Source of the DNA: CADEEV01 sp032127875
GTDB lineage: Bacteria; Acidobacteriota; Vicinamibacteria; Fen-336
DNA length: 62,005 bases
Direction: 5' to 3'
Assembly (NCBI GenBank): GCA_032127875.1
Contig: JAQBHI010000016.1
Location: 1-62,005, forward strand
The notes under the pieces were generated by a model that saw only the letters and a program-made list of their open reading frames with translations, searched no databases and was not told the DNA's origin. Shown piece after piece: positions 26,919 through 35,734 of the stretch. The position numbers were made by a program, and so were the translations under genes. Numbering within the stretch: the stretch's first letter is position 1; the number at the start of each line of letters is the position of its first letter.

Positions 26919-27399
26919 GGCCGGTCTCCTTTGTGCCCGCGGCGCCCCCCAGCGCACGGCGGACCAGGAACAGCGGGGAAAGAAGCAGCTGCTCGCGCAG
27001 CAGCCGGAACAGGAGGTCGCCCGGCCCCGCGAACGCGGCCTGTACCGCCTCGCGGCGATGGCCCGCGCCCTGGGCGGCGACCGCCATCACGAAGGCCGCC
27101 AGGCCGACGGCGACGGCCCAGGCCGGCCCGGAACGCGCGATCGCCGTCGCGGCGAACGTGAGCGCCGCCAGCGCGGGAAGCGCCAGGGCGCCCGCCGCGA
27201 GGTCACTCACGAGCATCGCCACGGCAACCCCTGCCGCGATCGGCTGCGCCGCGTTCGTGCCCGGCCACGGCAGCGGAACGGCCGCGAACAGGCTCAACAG
27301 CCCGAACGCGCCGAGCGGAACCGTCGCTACGTGCAGCCGCAGGTTGAGCGGGTCCGCGTGCTTCGTCCGGTAGTCTGCGAGCAGCGCTCGAACGCTCAT
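26911..27399 (-). CDS. Mpo1-like / DUF962 membrane protein inside an ABC operon
   Basis: The 162-residue protein begins SVRALLADYRTKHADPLNLR and continues LHVATVPLGAFGLL, the N-terminal signature of the YGL010w/Mpo1 (DUF962) family with its two conserved His. A later block AAQGAGHRREAVQ carries the third conserved Gln-x-x-Gly-His. Three to four hydrophobic helices lie between. Yeast Mpo1 is an iron-dependent dioxygenase in alpha-oxidation of 2-hydroxy fatty acids. The gene overlaps the permease stop (ATGA) and the ATPase start, so it is a true operon member and may act on a lipid handled by the exporter. That link is inference. Confidence 0.75.
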   Translation of the reverse strand: MSVRALLADYRTKHADPLNLRLHVATVPLGAFGLLSLFAAVPLPWPGTNAAQPIAAGVAVAMLVSDLAAGALALPALAALTFAATAIARSGPAWAVAVGLAAFVMAVAAQGAGHRREAVQAAFAGPGDLLFRLLREQLLLSPLFLVRRALGGAAGTKETGRG

Positions 27400-28520
27400 G
27401 CCCGGAACACCAGCGCGGGGTCGATGCCCGCCACACGCCGGAAGGACAACATGGCCGCGCCCAGGCACATCACTACTGTGCCGACGAAAACCATCGCAGC
27501 GAAGCGCGGAGAGATGAGGACGTTCAGGTACAGCTTGGCCATGGCCGGGCGCATTGCCAGCGACAGCAAGCCGCCGACCACGAAGCCGATCACCGCGGCG
27601 ATCAGCGCCTGCTCCCCGAGGATCCGGTAGATGTCCCAGTTCGAGCCGCCGATCGCCTTCACCGTGCCGAACTCCTTCACGTGCTCGACCGCCGAGGTGT
27701 ACAGCGTCTGCGCCACCACCACGATCCCGACCAGGATCCCGAGAAAGACGGTGACCCCCATGTTCATGCCCAGGCCGGTCGAGACGACCCAGTAGCTGCG
27801 CGAGCGCTGCGCCCACTCGTCGCGCGTGTAGACGTCGTTCCAGGGCAGGCGGCGTTTGATCTCGGCTTTCACGGCTGCGACATCCGCTCCCGGCGACAGC
27901 TTGACCAGCGTGTACTGGGCCTTGCTGGGCAGCGATTGGTGCAGCTCCTGCGCCCGGCGATAGTCCATGAATACGATCGGGGCCGTCGTGAACGAGGCCG
28001 CGCCCTCGGTCGTGCCGATGATCTTGAAGCGACGGCCGAAGATCTCGCGGTACTCGCCGATCGCGAACTTGCCGAAGCGCCGCTCGGCCGACTTGTCCAT
28101 CAAGATGAAGTCGCCGCGACGCAGGTCGCGCACGTCGGGGCCCTGCACGCTCCACGGCAGGTTCCAGGCCGTCAGGTCCTCGAGGCCGTAGACCAGCACG
28201 CCTTCTTCGGCCCCGGTGGGGAGCTGGATGTTCATGAACTGGACGATCAGGTTGTCGGCGCGCGCGACGCCGGGGACGCTGCGCACGCGCAGCACGCGGG
28301 TCTCGGGGTAGGCGTGCGCGAAATCGACGTTGGGCGTGTCCTTCGAGGTGATCCAGATGTCGGCGCTGGCGTGCTCGATCGTCACCGTGGCCTTGTCCAG
28401 CAGGCCCATGAAGAGCCCGACCTGCACCAGCACCAGCGTGACGGCAAAGGCGACGCCCGCCACGGTGATCGCGAAGCGGAGCCGGTCGTGGAACAAATTG
28501 CGCCGGGCCAGGGAGACCAT
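27396..28520 (-). CDS. FtsX-like ABC transporter permease, DevC type
   Basis: The 374-residue protein has the layout of DevC/FtsX-like permeases. A first helix (FAITVAGVAFAVTLVLVQVG) precedes a large extracytoplasmic domain of about 220 residues (IEHASADIWITSKDTPNVDF), and three C-terminal helices follow (VFLGILVGIVVVAQTLYTSA; ILGEQALIAAVIGFVVGGLL; FAAMVFVGTVVMCLGAAMLS). The element EHVKEFGTVKAIGGSNWDIY is the coupling region contacting the ATPase. The start codon overlaps the TetR stop (TGATG). Together with the ATPase and HlyD proteins it forms a three-part exporter of unknown substrate. Confidence 0.9.
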   Translation of the reverse strand: MVSLARRNLFHDRLRFAITVAGVAFAVTLVLVQVGLFMGLLDKATVTIEHASADIWITSKDTPNVDFAHAYPETRVLRVRSVPGVARADNLIVQFMNIQLPTGAEEGVLVYGLEDLTAWNLPWSVQGPDVRDLRRGDFILMDKSAERRFGKFAIGEYREIFGRRFKIIGTTEGAASFTTAPIVFMDYRRAQELHQSLPSKAQYTLVKLSPGADVAAVKAEIKRRLPWNDVYTRDEWAQRSRSYWVVSTGLGMNMGVTVFLGILVGIVVVAQTLYTSAVEHVKEFGTVKAIGGSNWDIYRILGEQALIAAVIGFVVGGLLSLAMRPAMAKLYLNVLISPRFAAMVFVGTVVMCLGAAMLSFRRVAGIDPALVFRA

Positions 28521-29128
28521 CAGGACACCGAGAACCCGCGCAACGTGTTCTCGATCGTGCGCTCGACCAGGTCGGGCGCCGGAGGCACGCAGGGGAACTG
28601 CTCCTCCCGATACGTGACGAGCAGGGCGACGACGCCGTGCAGGCTCGCCCAGATCACCTGAGCCATGGCATCGACCGGCTCGTTCCTGAAGCGCCCGCCC
28701 TCGACGGCCTGCTTCACGGAATCGCGCAGCAGCTCGAACGAGCGGGAGCCCGGCTCGTCGGGCTTCGGCTGATGCCCCTCGTCGCGCGGCGTCATGAACA
28801 TGAAGCGATAGTGATTCGGGTAGCGGCGGGCGAAGCCGGCGTAGGCCTGTCCCAGGGCGCGGATCCGCTCGACGGGATCCTGGGGCGGGGCGGTTTCGGT
28901 GAGAACGGCGAGCAGCTGAGCGAAATCCTCCTGGCAGAGCGCCTCGACCAGGTCTTCCTTGTCCTCGAAGTGGTTGTAGATCGTGGTGGCCGAATACTCG
29001 ATGGCGTCGGCGACGGCGCGCATCGTCACGTGGTCGTAGCCTTCGCGAGCAAACAGCGCGCGCGCCGCATCCAGGATCTTCCGCCGAACCTCTTCTTTTT
29101 CCCGCTCGCGACGTTGCGTAATTCCCAT
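28520..29128 (-). CDS. TetR-family regulator of the exporter operon
   Basis: The 202-residue protein has an N-terminal TetR helix-turn-helix (REREKEEVRRKILDAARALF, then AREGYDHVTMRAVADAIEYS and ATTIYNHFEDKEDLVEALC), and the C-terminal ligand domain carries the WHG-type element VIWASLHGVVALL. The ATG chosen follows AGGAG by six bases; a GTG 30 bases further upstream is possible. It heads the exporter operon, and a good promoter with the palindrome TTAACG-A-CGTTAA overlapping its -10 box lies just upstream. Autorepression of the whole operon until a lipophilic ligand binds is the natural reading. Confidence 0.9.
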   Translation of the reverse strand: MGITQRREREKEEVRRKILDAARALFAREGYDHVTMRAVADAIEYSATTIYNHFEDKEDLVEALCQEDFAQLLAVLTETAPPQDPVERIRALGQAYAGFARRYPNHYRFMFMTPRDEGHQPKPDEPGSRSFELLRDSVKQAVEGGRFRNEPVDAMAQVIWASLHGVVALLVTYREEQFPCVPPAPDLVERTIENTLRGFSVS

Positions 29129-29162
29129 CTCGCTCCTGCTCGCCGAAACGCTGGTCACGGAG

Positions 29163-29203
29163 TTAACGACGTTAATTTAGCGAGGAATGTTCCGTCCTGT
29201 CAA
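29163..29203 (-). promoter_or_regulatory. Promoter and TetR-type operator of the exporter operon
   Basis: On the minus strand TTGACA (29203-29198), an 18-bp spacer and TAAATT (29179-29174) form a good sigma-70 promoter. The odd-centred perfect palindrome TTAACGACGTTAA (29163-29175) covers the end of the -10 box and the transcription start, a classical repressor site. The TetR start codon lies 34 bases further on. Confidence 0.65.
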
Positions 29204-29205
29204 TA

Positions 29206-29235
29206 TGATTCACGTAAATACCTATTTATGAATCA
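29206..29235. promoter_or_regulatory. Inverted repeat TGATTCA/TGAATCA
   Basis: Seven-base arms (TGATTCA and TGAATCA) are separated by 16 bases of AT-rich sequence just upstream of the -35 box of the exporter promoter. It may be a second regulator site. The stretch from here to about 29245 holds no gene. Confidence 0.35.
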
Positions 29236-29269
29236 GTTGTGAGGAGTGTACTGTCGGCACGCCGAGCGC

Positions 29270-29446
29270 CTAGGGTCGAGCGCCGCGAGTGTAGGCCTCG
29301 TCCATTCGCTGGAAGATGGTGCCGGCCACGAAGCCGGGCCCATCGCCGTTCACCAGGGCGACGATCGCGAGGTGTCGCTCGGGGTCGTACCAGGAAGCCC
29401 AGTTGTTCTGTGCGCCGAAGCGCGTCATCGAGAAGAGCGCGTGATT
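29270..29446 (-). pseudogene. C-terminal remnant of a serine hydrolase (beta-lactamase-like)
   Basis: The last 58 codons of a minus-strand frame read NHALFSMTRFGAQNNWASWY, then DPERHLAIVALVNGDGPG. This matches the end of penicillin-binding-protein-like serine hydrolases, where a G-x-N/WYDP-LAIVVLVN strand closes the fold. Farther upstream the sequence is the plus-strand 2-oxoglutarate dehydrogenase gene, so the front is gone. It fills most of the gap between the TetR regulatory region and that gene. Confidence 0.45.
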
Positions 29447-29484
29447 TGCCCCCCGGCGCGAGGCAGGGCTAGACTCGACCTCCC

Positions 29485-32400
29485 ATGGCCACCGCGACCG
29501 ATCCGCTTCTCGATTCCCTGGTGAACGATTTCGGGGGGAACTACGTGTTCGCCCTCGATCTGCTGGAGCAGTATCGGCAGGACCGCCGAACGGTCGAGAA
29601 GAGCTGGCGTGACTACTTCGACCGGATCGCGGGCTTGCCGGCGGAGAGCGACGACGCACGCGCTGCGGTCCAGCCGACCCCCGCGTCGCCGGCGGCTCCC
29701 GCCGCAGCCGCGGTCCCCGCTCGCGAGGCCACCCTCGTGCGCGCCGAGTCGCAGACGCCGGCCACGCGCTCGAAGGCGATGATCGTTCCCGCGATCCTGC
29801 CCGGCGACATCGCCCAGCCCATCCGTGGCGGCGCGATGCGCATCGTCGAGAACATGGAGGCGAGCCTCGCCGTGCCGACGGCCTCTTCGATCCGCACCAT
29901 CCCGATGCGCACGCTCGAGGAGAACCGCCGCATCCTCAACAAGCACCGCGACGCAACCGGGGGCTCGAAGATCAGCTTCACGCACCTAGTGGCGTGGGCG
30001 ATGCTGCGCGCTCTCGACGCGTTCCCGCGCCTGAACGACGCCTATGCGGAGCTGGACGGGCAACCGCATCGGCTGCAGCGCGACAGCGTGCGCCTGGGCC
30101 TCGCGGTCGACGTGCAGCGCAAGGACGGCTCGCGCAGCCTGCTGGTGCCCAATATCAAGGACGCCGGCAAGCTGGACTTCGCCGGCTTCCTGCAGGCCTA
30201 CGACGTCCTGGTCGCAAAGACACGCAAGAGCGCAATCACGCCCGACGACTTTCTCGGCACGACCATCTCGCTGACCAATCCGGGTACGGTTGGCACCACC
30301 TCCTCCGCGCCGCGGCTGATGCCGGGACAAGGCGTGATCATCGCCACCGGTGCGCTCGACTATCCGGCGGAATACCGATCCATGGCGCCGAAGACGCTGT
30401 CGCTGCTCGGCATCAGCAAGGTGATGACGCTGACGTCGACCTACGATCACCGCATCATCCAGGGCGCGGAGTCGGGCCTGTTCCTGGCGCGCATGGAAGA
30501 CCTGCTGAAGGGCGAGGACGACTTCTACGAGCGCATCTTCGAGGACCTCAAGCTGCCGCACCGCCCGGTTCGCTGGGAGATCGACTCGGCTCCCGGGCTG
30601 GGCGGCGCCGCGGGCGGTCGCGAGGAGGTGGAGAAGCAGGCCCGCGTGATCCAGCTCATCCACGCCTATCGGGTGCGCGGCCACCTGGTCTCCGACCTCG
30701 ACCCGCTCGATGCGCAGCGCGCGCCCCACAAGGACCTCGATCCCGCGACCTATGGCCTGACGCTGTGGGACCTCGACCGCGAGTTCATGACGAACGGGCT
30801 CTCGGGGCGCGACCGCGCGACGCTGCGCGAGATCCTCGAGACGCTGCGCGACACCTACTGCGGCGCGATCGGCGTCGAGTACATGTACATCGCCGACCCG
30901 GGGCGCAAGGAATGGCTCCAGGAACGCATGGAGTCGGCGCGCAACCGGCTGCCGCTCAACACGGCGCAGCGCACGCGCATCCTGGGGAAGCTGGTCGAGG
31001 CCGAGAGCTTCGAGAAGTTCCTGCACACCAAGTACGTGGGCCACAAACGTTTTTCACTGGAGGGCTGCGAGGCGCTGATCCCGCTGCTCGACCGGATCCT
31101 GTGCGACGCGGCCCGCGGCGGCGTCACGGAAGCCGTGATCGGGATGTCGCACCGCGGCCGCCTGAACGTCCTCGCGAACACGGTCGGCAAGCCGCTCGCC
31201 CAGATCTTCTCGGAGTTCGAAGGCCACGCCGACGCCGATTCGACCCAGGGCTCGGGAGACGTGAAGTACCACCTGGGCGCGACGGGCGAGCACAAGGCCG
31301 ACACCGGCGAGTCGCTGGCCGTGAGCGTGTCGCCCAACCCGAGCCATCTCGAGTTCGTGAACCCGGTGGTGAAGGGCATGGTGCGGGCCAAGCAGGACAA
31401 GCTCGGTGACATCGCCCGCGCCAAAGTGCTGCCGATCCTGCTCCACGGCGACGCGGCCATCGCGGGCCAGGGCATCGTGGCCGAAACCCTGAACCTGGCG
31501 GGCCTGGAGGGCTACGCGACGGGTGGCACGATTCACGTCGTGGTGAACAACCAGATCGGCTTCACCACCCTGCCGCAGGACGCCCGCTCGTCCACCTATT
31601 GCACGGATGTCGCGAAGATGGTCCACGCTCCCGTATTCCATGTGAATGGCGACGACCCTGAAGCCGTGGCCTGGGTCGGTGCGCTGGCGCTGGAGTATCG
31701 CCAGCGCTTCAAGCGCGACGTGATGATCGACCTCGTCGGCTACCGGCGTTGGGGCCACAACGAGGGCGACGAGCCCTCGTACACCCAGCCGCTCATGTAC
31801 GCGAAGATCAAGAGCCACACCTCGGCAGCCCACATCTACGGCGAGCAGGCACTGCGGGCGGGCTGGCTCAGTCGCGAGGCGCTCGAGGCGCTGTGGGTCG
31901 AAAAGAAGGCCGACATGCAACGCGAGGGCGAGAACGGCAGTCTTGCGGTCATCGAGCGACGCCCGGCGGTCAAACTCCCGCCGGTGGACGCCTCGGCGAT
32001 GCGGGCGCGGCTCAAGGCGGTGCTCGAGGTGCTGGGCAGCGTCCCCGAGGGCTTCGAGATCCACCCCAAGCTGATGACGCACATCAAGAAGCGCGCCGCG
32101 CTGCTCGAGGGCCGCGGCGACGTGGACTGGGCCACGGCTGAGTCGCTGGCGTGGGGCACGCTCCTGCTCGAGGGCATTCCGGTCCGCCTCTCAGGCCAGG
32201 ACACGGGGCGCGGCACCTTCAGTCAGCGCCACGCAGTGCTGTTCGACATCAAGACGGGAAAGGAATACGTCGCGCTCAGCAGCCTGGCCCCGGCCGGCAC
32301 CTGGTTCGAGGTCCATGACAGCCTGCTGTCCGAGGCGGCGGTGATGGGCTTCGACTACGGCTACGCGGTGGCCGAGCACCGGGCGCTCGTGATGTGGGAA

Positions 32401-33156
32401 GCCCAGTTCGGGGATTTCGGGAACGGCGCGCAGGTGATCGTGGACCAGTTCTTCGCGGCGTCCGAGACCAAGTGGGGCCAGCCTCACGGCCTCGTGCTGC
32501 TCTTGCCCCATGGCCACGAGGGGCAAGGGCCCGAGCACTCCTCCGCGCGCATCGAGCGCTTCCTGACGCTGTGCGCCGAGGACAACATGCGGGTGATCTA
32601 CCCCTCGACTCCGGCGTCGCTGTTCCACCTGCTGCGCTGGCAGGGCCGCGACAGCGTCGAAAAGCCGATGGTCGTGTTCACGCCCAAGAGCCTGTTGCGC
32701 CACCCCCGCTGCGTCTCGCCCTTCGAAGAGCTTTCGAGCGGCAGCTTCGAAGCGGTGCTGGACGATCGCAGCGCGGATCCGGGCAAGGTGCGCCGCATCG
32801 TACTGACGAGCGGCAAGCTCTACTACGACCTGCTCAAGGGCCGAGAAGACACGAAGGCCGATCACGTGGCGCTGGTGCGCGTCGAGCAACTGTATCCGGT
32901 GCCTGGCGCCGAGCTCGCGCGCGTTCTCGCCCGCTACTCGCCCGGCGCCGAACTGGTCTGGGCGCAGGAAGAGCCGCGTAACATGGGCGCCTGGCGCTTC
33001 CTGCGCGAGCAGTTCCTCGACGCGGTCGTGGCTGACCCGGCAAAGCGTGTGCCGCGCTACGTGGGGCGCGCCGCGAGCGCTGCCCCCGCCCACGGTTCCC
33101 ACAAGCTGCACGTGGTCGAACAGGAGCAGATCGTCGCGAAGGCGCTCGAGGTCTAG
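29485..33156 (+). CDS. kgd: Multifunctional 2-oxoglutarate dehydrogenase/decarboxylase (E2-fused E1o)
   Basis: The 1223-residue enzyme has the three-part layout of mycobacterial Kgd. A short N-terminal E1o arm (LLDSLVNDFGGNYVFALDLL) is followed by a linker (about 45-95) and an E2-type succinyltransferase domain (about 100-345) with TYDHRIIQGAESG, whose His near residue 321 is catalytic, and no lipoyl domain. The full thiamine-diphosphate E1 part follows, with GMSHRGRLNVLANTVGKPLA, HGDAAIAGQGIVAETLNLAG and VVNNQIGFTTLPQDARSS. It decarboxylates 2-oxoglutarate in the TCA cycle; the E2 domain can pass the succinyl group to a separate lipoyl protein. No sucB, lpd or other TCA gene adjoins it. Fused enzymes are best known from Actinobacteria, where the FHA protein GarA regulates them. 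Confidence 0.93.
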   Translation: MATATDPLLDSLVNDFGGNYVFALDLLEQYRQDRRTVEKSWRDYFDRIAGLPAESDDARAAVQPTPASPAAPAAAAVPAREATLVRAESQTPATRSKAMIVPAILPGDIAQPIRGGAMRIVENMEASLAVPTASSIRTIPMRTLEENRRILNKHRDATGGSKISFTHLVAWAMLRALDAFPRLNDAYAELDGQPHRLQRDSVRLGLAVDVQRKDGSRSLLVPNIKDAGKLDFAGFLQAYDVLVAKTRKSAITPDDFLGTTISLTNPGTVGTTSSAPRLMPGQGVIIATGALDYPAEYRSMAPKTLSLLGISKVMTLTSTYDHRIIQGAESGLFLARMEDLLKGEDDFYERIFEDLKLPHRPVRWEIDSAPGLGGAAGGREEVEKQARVIQLIHAYRVRGHLVSDLDPLDAQRAPHKDLDPATYGLTLWDLDREFMTNGLSGRDRATLREILETLRDTYCGAIGVEYMYIADPGRKEWLQERMESARNRLPLNTAQRTRILGKLVEAESFEKFLHTKYVGHKRFSLEGCEALIPLLDRILCDAARGGVTEAVIGMSHRGRLNVLANTVGKPLAQIFSEFEGHADADSTQGSGDVKYHLGATGEHKADTGESLAVSVSPNPSHLEFVNPVVKGMVRAKQDKLGDIARAKVLPILLHGDAAIAGQGIVAETLNLAGLEGYATGGTIHVVVNNQIGFTTLPQDARSSTYCTDVAKMVHAPVFHVNGDDPEAVAWVGALALEYRQRFKRDVMIDLVGYRRWGHNEGDEPSYTQPLMYAKIKSHTSAAHIYGEQALRAGWLSREALEALWVEKKADMQREGENGSLAVIERRPAVKLPPVDASAMRARLKAVLEVLGSVPEGFEIHPKLMTHIKKRAALLEGRGDVDWATAESLAWGTLLLEGIPVRLSGQDTGRGTFSQRHAVLFDIKTGKEYVALSSLAPAGTWFEVHDSLLSEAAVMGFDYGYAVAEHRALVMWEAQFGDFGNGAQVIVDQFFAASETKWGQPHGLVLLLPHGHEGQGPEHSSARIERFLTLCAEDNMRVIYPSTPASLFHLLRWQGRDSVEKPMVVFTPKSLLRHPRCVSPFEELSSGSFEAVLDDRSADPGKVRRIVLTSGKLYYDLLKGREDTKADHVALVRVEQLYPVPGAELARVLARYSPGAELVWAQEEPRNMGAWRFLREQFLDAVVADPAKRVPRYVGRAASAAPAHGSHKLHVVEQEQIVAKALEV

Positions 33157-33189
33157 GGCTCGCGGAGCCCAGCGTCCGCCGGGGACGTG

Positions 33190-34401
33190 ATGGCCGAGCC
33201 GCCGCGTCGCGACGAAGTCCCGGTAAGCCCCTGGGCGCAGTTGTGGTCGCTCCACACCTCGGTCGCTTATCTCAACCACGGCTCTTTCGGCGCGTGCCCC
33301 ACGGCCATCCTCGAGCATCAAACCGCGCTCCGGCTCGAACTCGAACGGGAGCCGGTGGATTTCCTGGTGCGCGGGCTTCCGGCACGTCTTGCGGCGGCGC
33401 GCCAGGCCCTGGGCGAGTTCATCGGCGCCGAGCCAGCGGATCTCTGCTTCGTTCCCAACGCGACGACAGCCGTCAGCACGGTGTTGCGCTCGCTCAGCCT
33501 GGGCCTGGGCGATGAACTGCTCACTACCGACCACGCGTACGCCGCCTGTCGCAAGGCCGCCGAGTTCGTGGCGACGCGCGCCGGGGCGCGGGTCGTCACG
33601 GCCCGGGTGCCATTTCCGATCGACAGCGAGGACGAGATCGTCGAGCCCGTTCTGGCGGCGGTGACAAAGCGCACTCGGCTCGCCCTGCTCGATCATGTGA
33701 CGAGCCCGACCGGGCTCGTGTTTCCGATCGAAAGGCTGGTGCGAGGCCTCGCGGAGCGAGGCGTCGAGACGCTCGTCGACGGGGCCCACGCGCTGGGCAT
33801 GCTGCCGCTCGAGATCGCGCGGCTGGGGGCGGCCTACTACACCGCGAACGCGCACAAGTGGTTGTGCGCACCCAAGGGCTCCGCGTTCCTGTTCGTTCGC
33901 CGCGATCGCCAGCGCGGGCTGCATCCGCTCGCGATCAGCCACGGTTACGATCCCGAGCGCGCGGCGGCGGCGTTCCGGGCGGAGTTCGACTGGGTCGGCA
34001 CCACCGATCCGACGCCGTGGCTGGTGATCCCCGAGTGCCTCAGCTTTCTGGGCGCGCTCTTGCCCGGCGGCTGGCCAGAGTTGATGGTGCGCAACCGCGC
34101 GCTGGCGTTGCGGGCTCGAGCGATTCTGTGCGAGGCGTTGAGGGTCGCCGCGCCGTGCCCGGAGTCGATGATCGGGGCCCTCGCGTCCGTGCCGCTGCTG
34201 GCGGCGGCTGCGTCCTCGCCCGCCGCGCGACTCGACCACGAACGGCTGATGAGCTGGTTCCGCAGGCGCGGCATCGAGACCTGGTTTTGTCCCGGCGTTT
34301 CGGGCGGGAAGCTGGTCCGTCTCTCGGCCCAGCTCTACAACCACGAGGCCCAGTACCACGCGCTGGCGCTCCTGTTGGGGGAGGCGATGCGTGGCCGGTG
34401 A
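33190..34401 (+). CDS. Class V aminotransferase-fold PLP enzyme
   Basis: The 403-residue protein resembles isopenicillin-N epimerase-like and cysteine-desulfurase-fold enzymes: SVAYLNHGSFGACPTAILEH at the N-terminus, CFVPNATTAVSTVLRSL (phosphate loop), LLDHVTSPTGLVFPIERLV, VDGAHALGMLPLEI with the Asp that binds the pyridine nitrogen, and YYTANAHKWLCAPKGSAFLF with the Schiff-base Lys near residue 223. The reaction cannot be told; racemisation, desulfuration and lyase activity all occur in this group. It begins 33 bases after the 2-oxoglutarate dehydrogenase gene. A GTG directly before the ATG could be the start. It overlaps the APC permease gene by 11 bases. Confidence 0.87.
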   Translation: MAEPPRRDEVPVSPWAQLWSLHTSVAYLNHGSFGACPTAILEHQTALRLELEREPVDFLVRGLPARLAAARQALGEFIGAEPADLCFVPNATTAVSTVLRSLSLGLGDELLTTDHAYAACRKAAEFVATRAGARVVTARVPFPIDSEDEIVEPVLAAVTKRTRLALLDHVTSPTGLVFPIERLVRGLAERGVETLVDGAHALGMLPLEIARLGAAYYTANAHKWLCAPKGSAFLFVRRDRQRGLHPLAISHGYDPERAAAAFRAEFDWVGTTDPTPWLVIPECLSFLGALLPGGWPELMVRNRALALRARAILCEALRVAAPCPESMIGALASVPLLAAAASSPAARLDHERLMSWFRRRGIETWFCPGVSGGKLVRLSAQLYNHEAQYHALALLLGEAMRGR

Positions 34402-35734
34402 GCCTCGCGGCATCGAGCCGCGCCTGACGAGCTTCGACACCACCATGGTCGTCGTGAGCCTCGTGATCGGCATCGGCATCTTTCGCGCGCCGCAGGTGGT
34501 CGCCTCCGCGGCCGGCTCGGCGCCTGTGTTCTTCGCGGCGTGGACGCTCGGCGGGCTCGTGAGCCTGATCGGCGCCTTGACCTTCGCCGAGATCGGGTCG
34601 AGGGTTCCACGCGCCGGGGGCTACTACCGCGTGGTGGCGGACTGCTATCACCCGGCGCTCGCCTTCATGCTGAACTGGGCGCAGGCCATCATGCAGGGCG
34701 CCGGGGCGGCGGGGGTGGCCTTCATCGGAGCCGAGTACCTGCTCCCGCTGTTGTTCTCCACGGAGGCGCCGCCGGCGGCGAGCGTGCCCCTGGTGGCCGT
34801 TGCCCTGATGCTGGTCCTGCTCGCCCTCAACTTCCTCGGCATCAGGGCGGGAGCGCGGACCCAGAACGTCCTCTCGCTCGCGAAGATTGCCATGATCCTG
34901 GGCCTCGCGGGGGCGGCGTTTTGGCCAGGCGCGTCGCTTGCCGCGGCCGCTCCCCTCACCGCTCCCGGGGCGCCTCGAAGCCCATGTGTCGCGCTGTGGG
35001 CGGCATCGATCGCGGTGTTCTACACGTACGGCGGATACCAGAACACGATGAACCTGGGCGGCGACGTGCGCGACGCGCAGAAGAACCTGCCGCGAGCCGT
35101 CACGGCCGGCATGGCGATCGTCGTGGCGCTGTACCTGCTGATCAACCTCGCCTACCACCGCGCGCTCGGAACTGCCGGGATCGCCGGCTCGACGCTCGTC
35201 GCAGCGGCGCTGGCGCGCACGATCTTCGGCCCCCTGGGCGAACGTATGGTGTGCCTCGCGATTTTTCTCTCGGCGGCGGGCTTCGTGAACGCGACCATCC
35301 TGCAGGTGCCGCGCAGCTACTACGCGATGGCCGAGGACCATGCCCTGCCTGCCGCTTTTCTGCGCGTCGACCCTCGCTCGCAGGTGCAGGGCTTCGGCCT
35401 GCTGTTCTTCGGCGCCACGATGCTGTTGCCGGCGCTCATGCTCGGGTCCTTCGAAAAGCTGCTGAACTACGTGATGTTCACGGATTCGCTGACGCTCGTC
35501 GTAGTCGCCTCCACCGTGTTCGTGCTGAGGCGAAGGGCCGGCGCCACGGACTCGGCCCGCCCCTATCGGATGCCGGGCTATCCCGCGCTGCCCGCGGTCT
35601 TCGCGCTGTGCCTGCTCGGCGTGTCGCTGCACGTACTGCTGGCGCAGACGCGTCTCGCACTGGCGGGCGGCGCCGTCTTGCTTGCCGGCTGGCCGCTCTT
35701 CTTTGTGATGCGGCGCCTGGTCAGGGCGGCGTGA
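34391..35734 (+). CDS. APC-superfamily amino-acid permease
   Basis: The 447-residue protein has about twelve hydrophobic helices. It shows the APC entry motif in helix 1 (FDTTMVVVSLVIGIGIFRAP), the conserved LTFAEIGSRVPRAGGYYRVV around helices 2-3 and FYTYGGYQNTMNLGGDVRDA in the middle. It should be an inner-membrane proton- or sodium-coupled amino-acid carrier. The GTG start lies inside the 3' end of the PLP enzyme gene, so both are translated from one message, and its substrate may be the substrate or product of that enzyme. The 3' end overlaps by 14 bases that of the convergent NtrC-type gene. Confidence 0.9.
   Translation: MAGEPRGIEPRLTSFDTTMVVVSLVIGIGIFRAPQVVASAAGSAPVFFAAWTLGGLVSLIGALTFAEIGSRVPRAGGYYRVVADCYHPALAFMLNWAQAIMQGAGAAGVAFIGAEYLLPLLFSTEAPPAASVPLVAVALMLVLLALNFLGIRAGARTQNVLSLAKIAMILGLAGAAFWPGASLAAAAPLTAPGAPRSPCVALWAASIAVFYTYGGYQNTMNLGGDVRDAQKNLPRAVTAGMAIVVALYLLINLAYHRALGTAGIAGSTLVAAALARTIFGPLGERMVCLAIFLSAAGFVNATILQVPRSYYAMAEDHALPAAFLRVDPRSQVQGFGLLFFGATMLLPALMLGSFEKLLNYVMFTDSLTLVVVASTVFVLRRRAGATDSARPYRMPGYPALPAVFALCLLGVSLHVLLAQTRLALAGGAVLLAGWPLFFVMRRLVRAA

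Noticed and set aside
27400..28155. A long N-terminal extension of the Mpo1-like protein
   Set aside because: The extension overlaps the permease gene in another frame and has no protein-like features; homology starts at the ATG at 27399.
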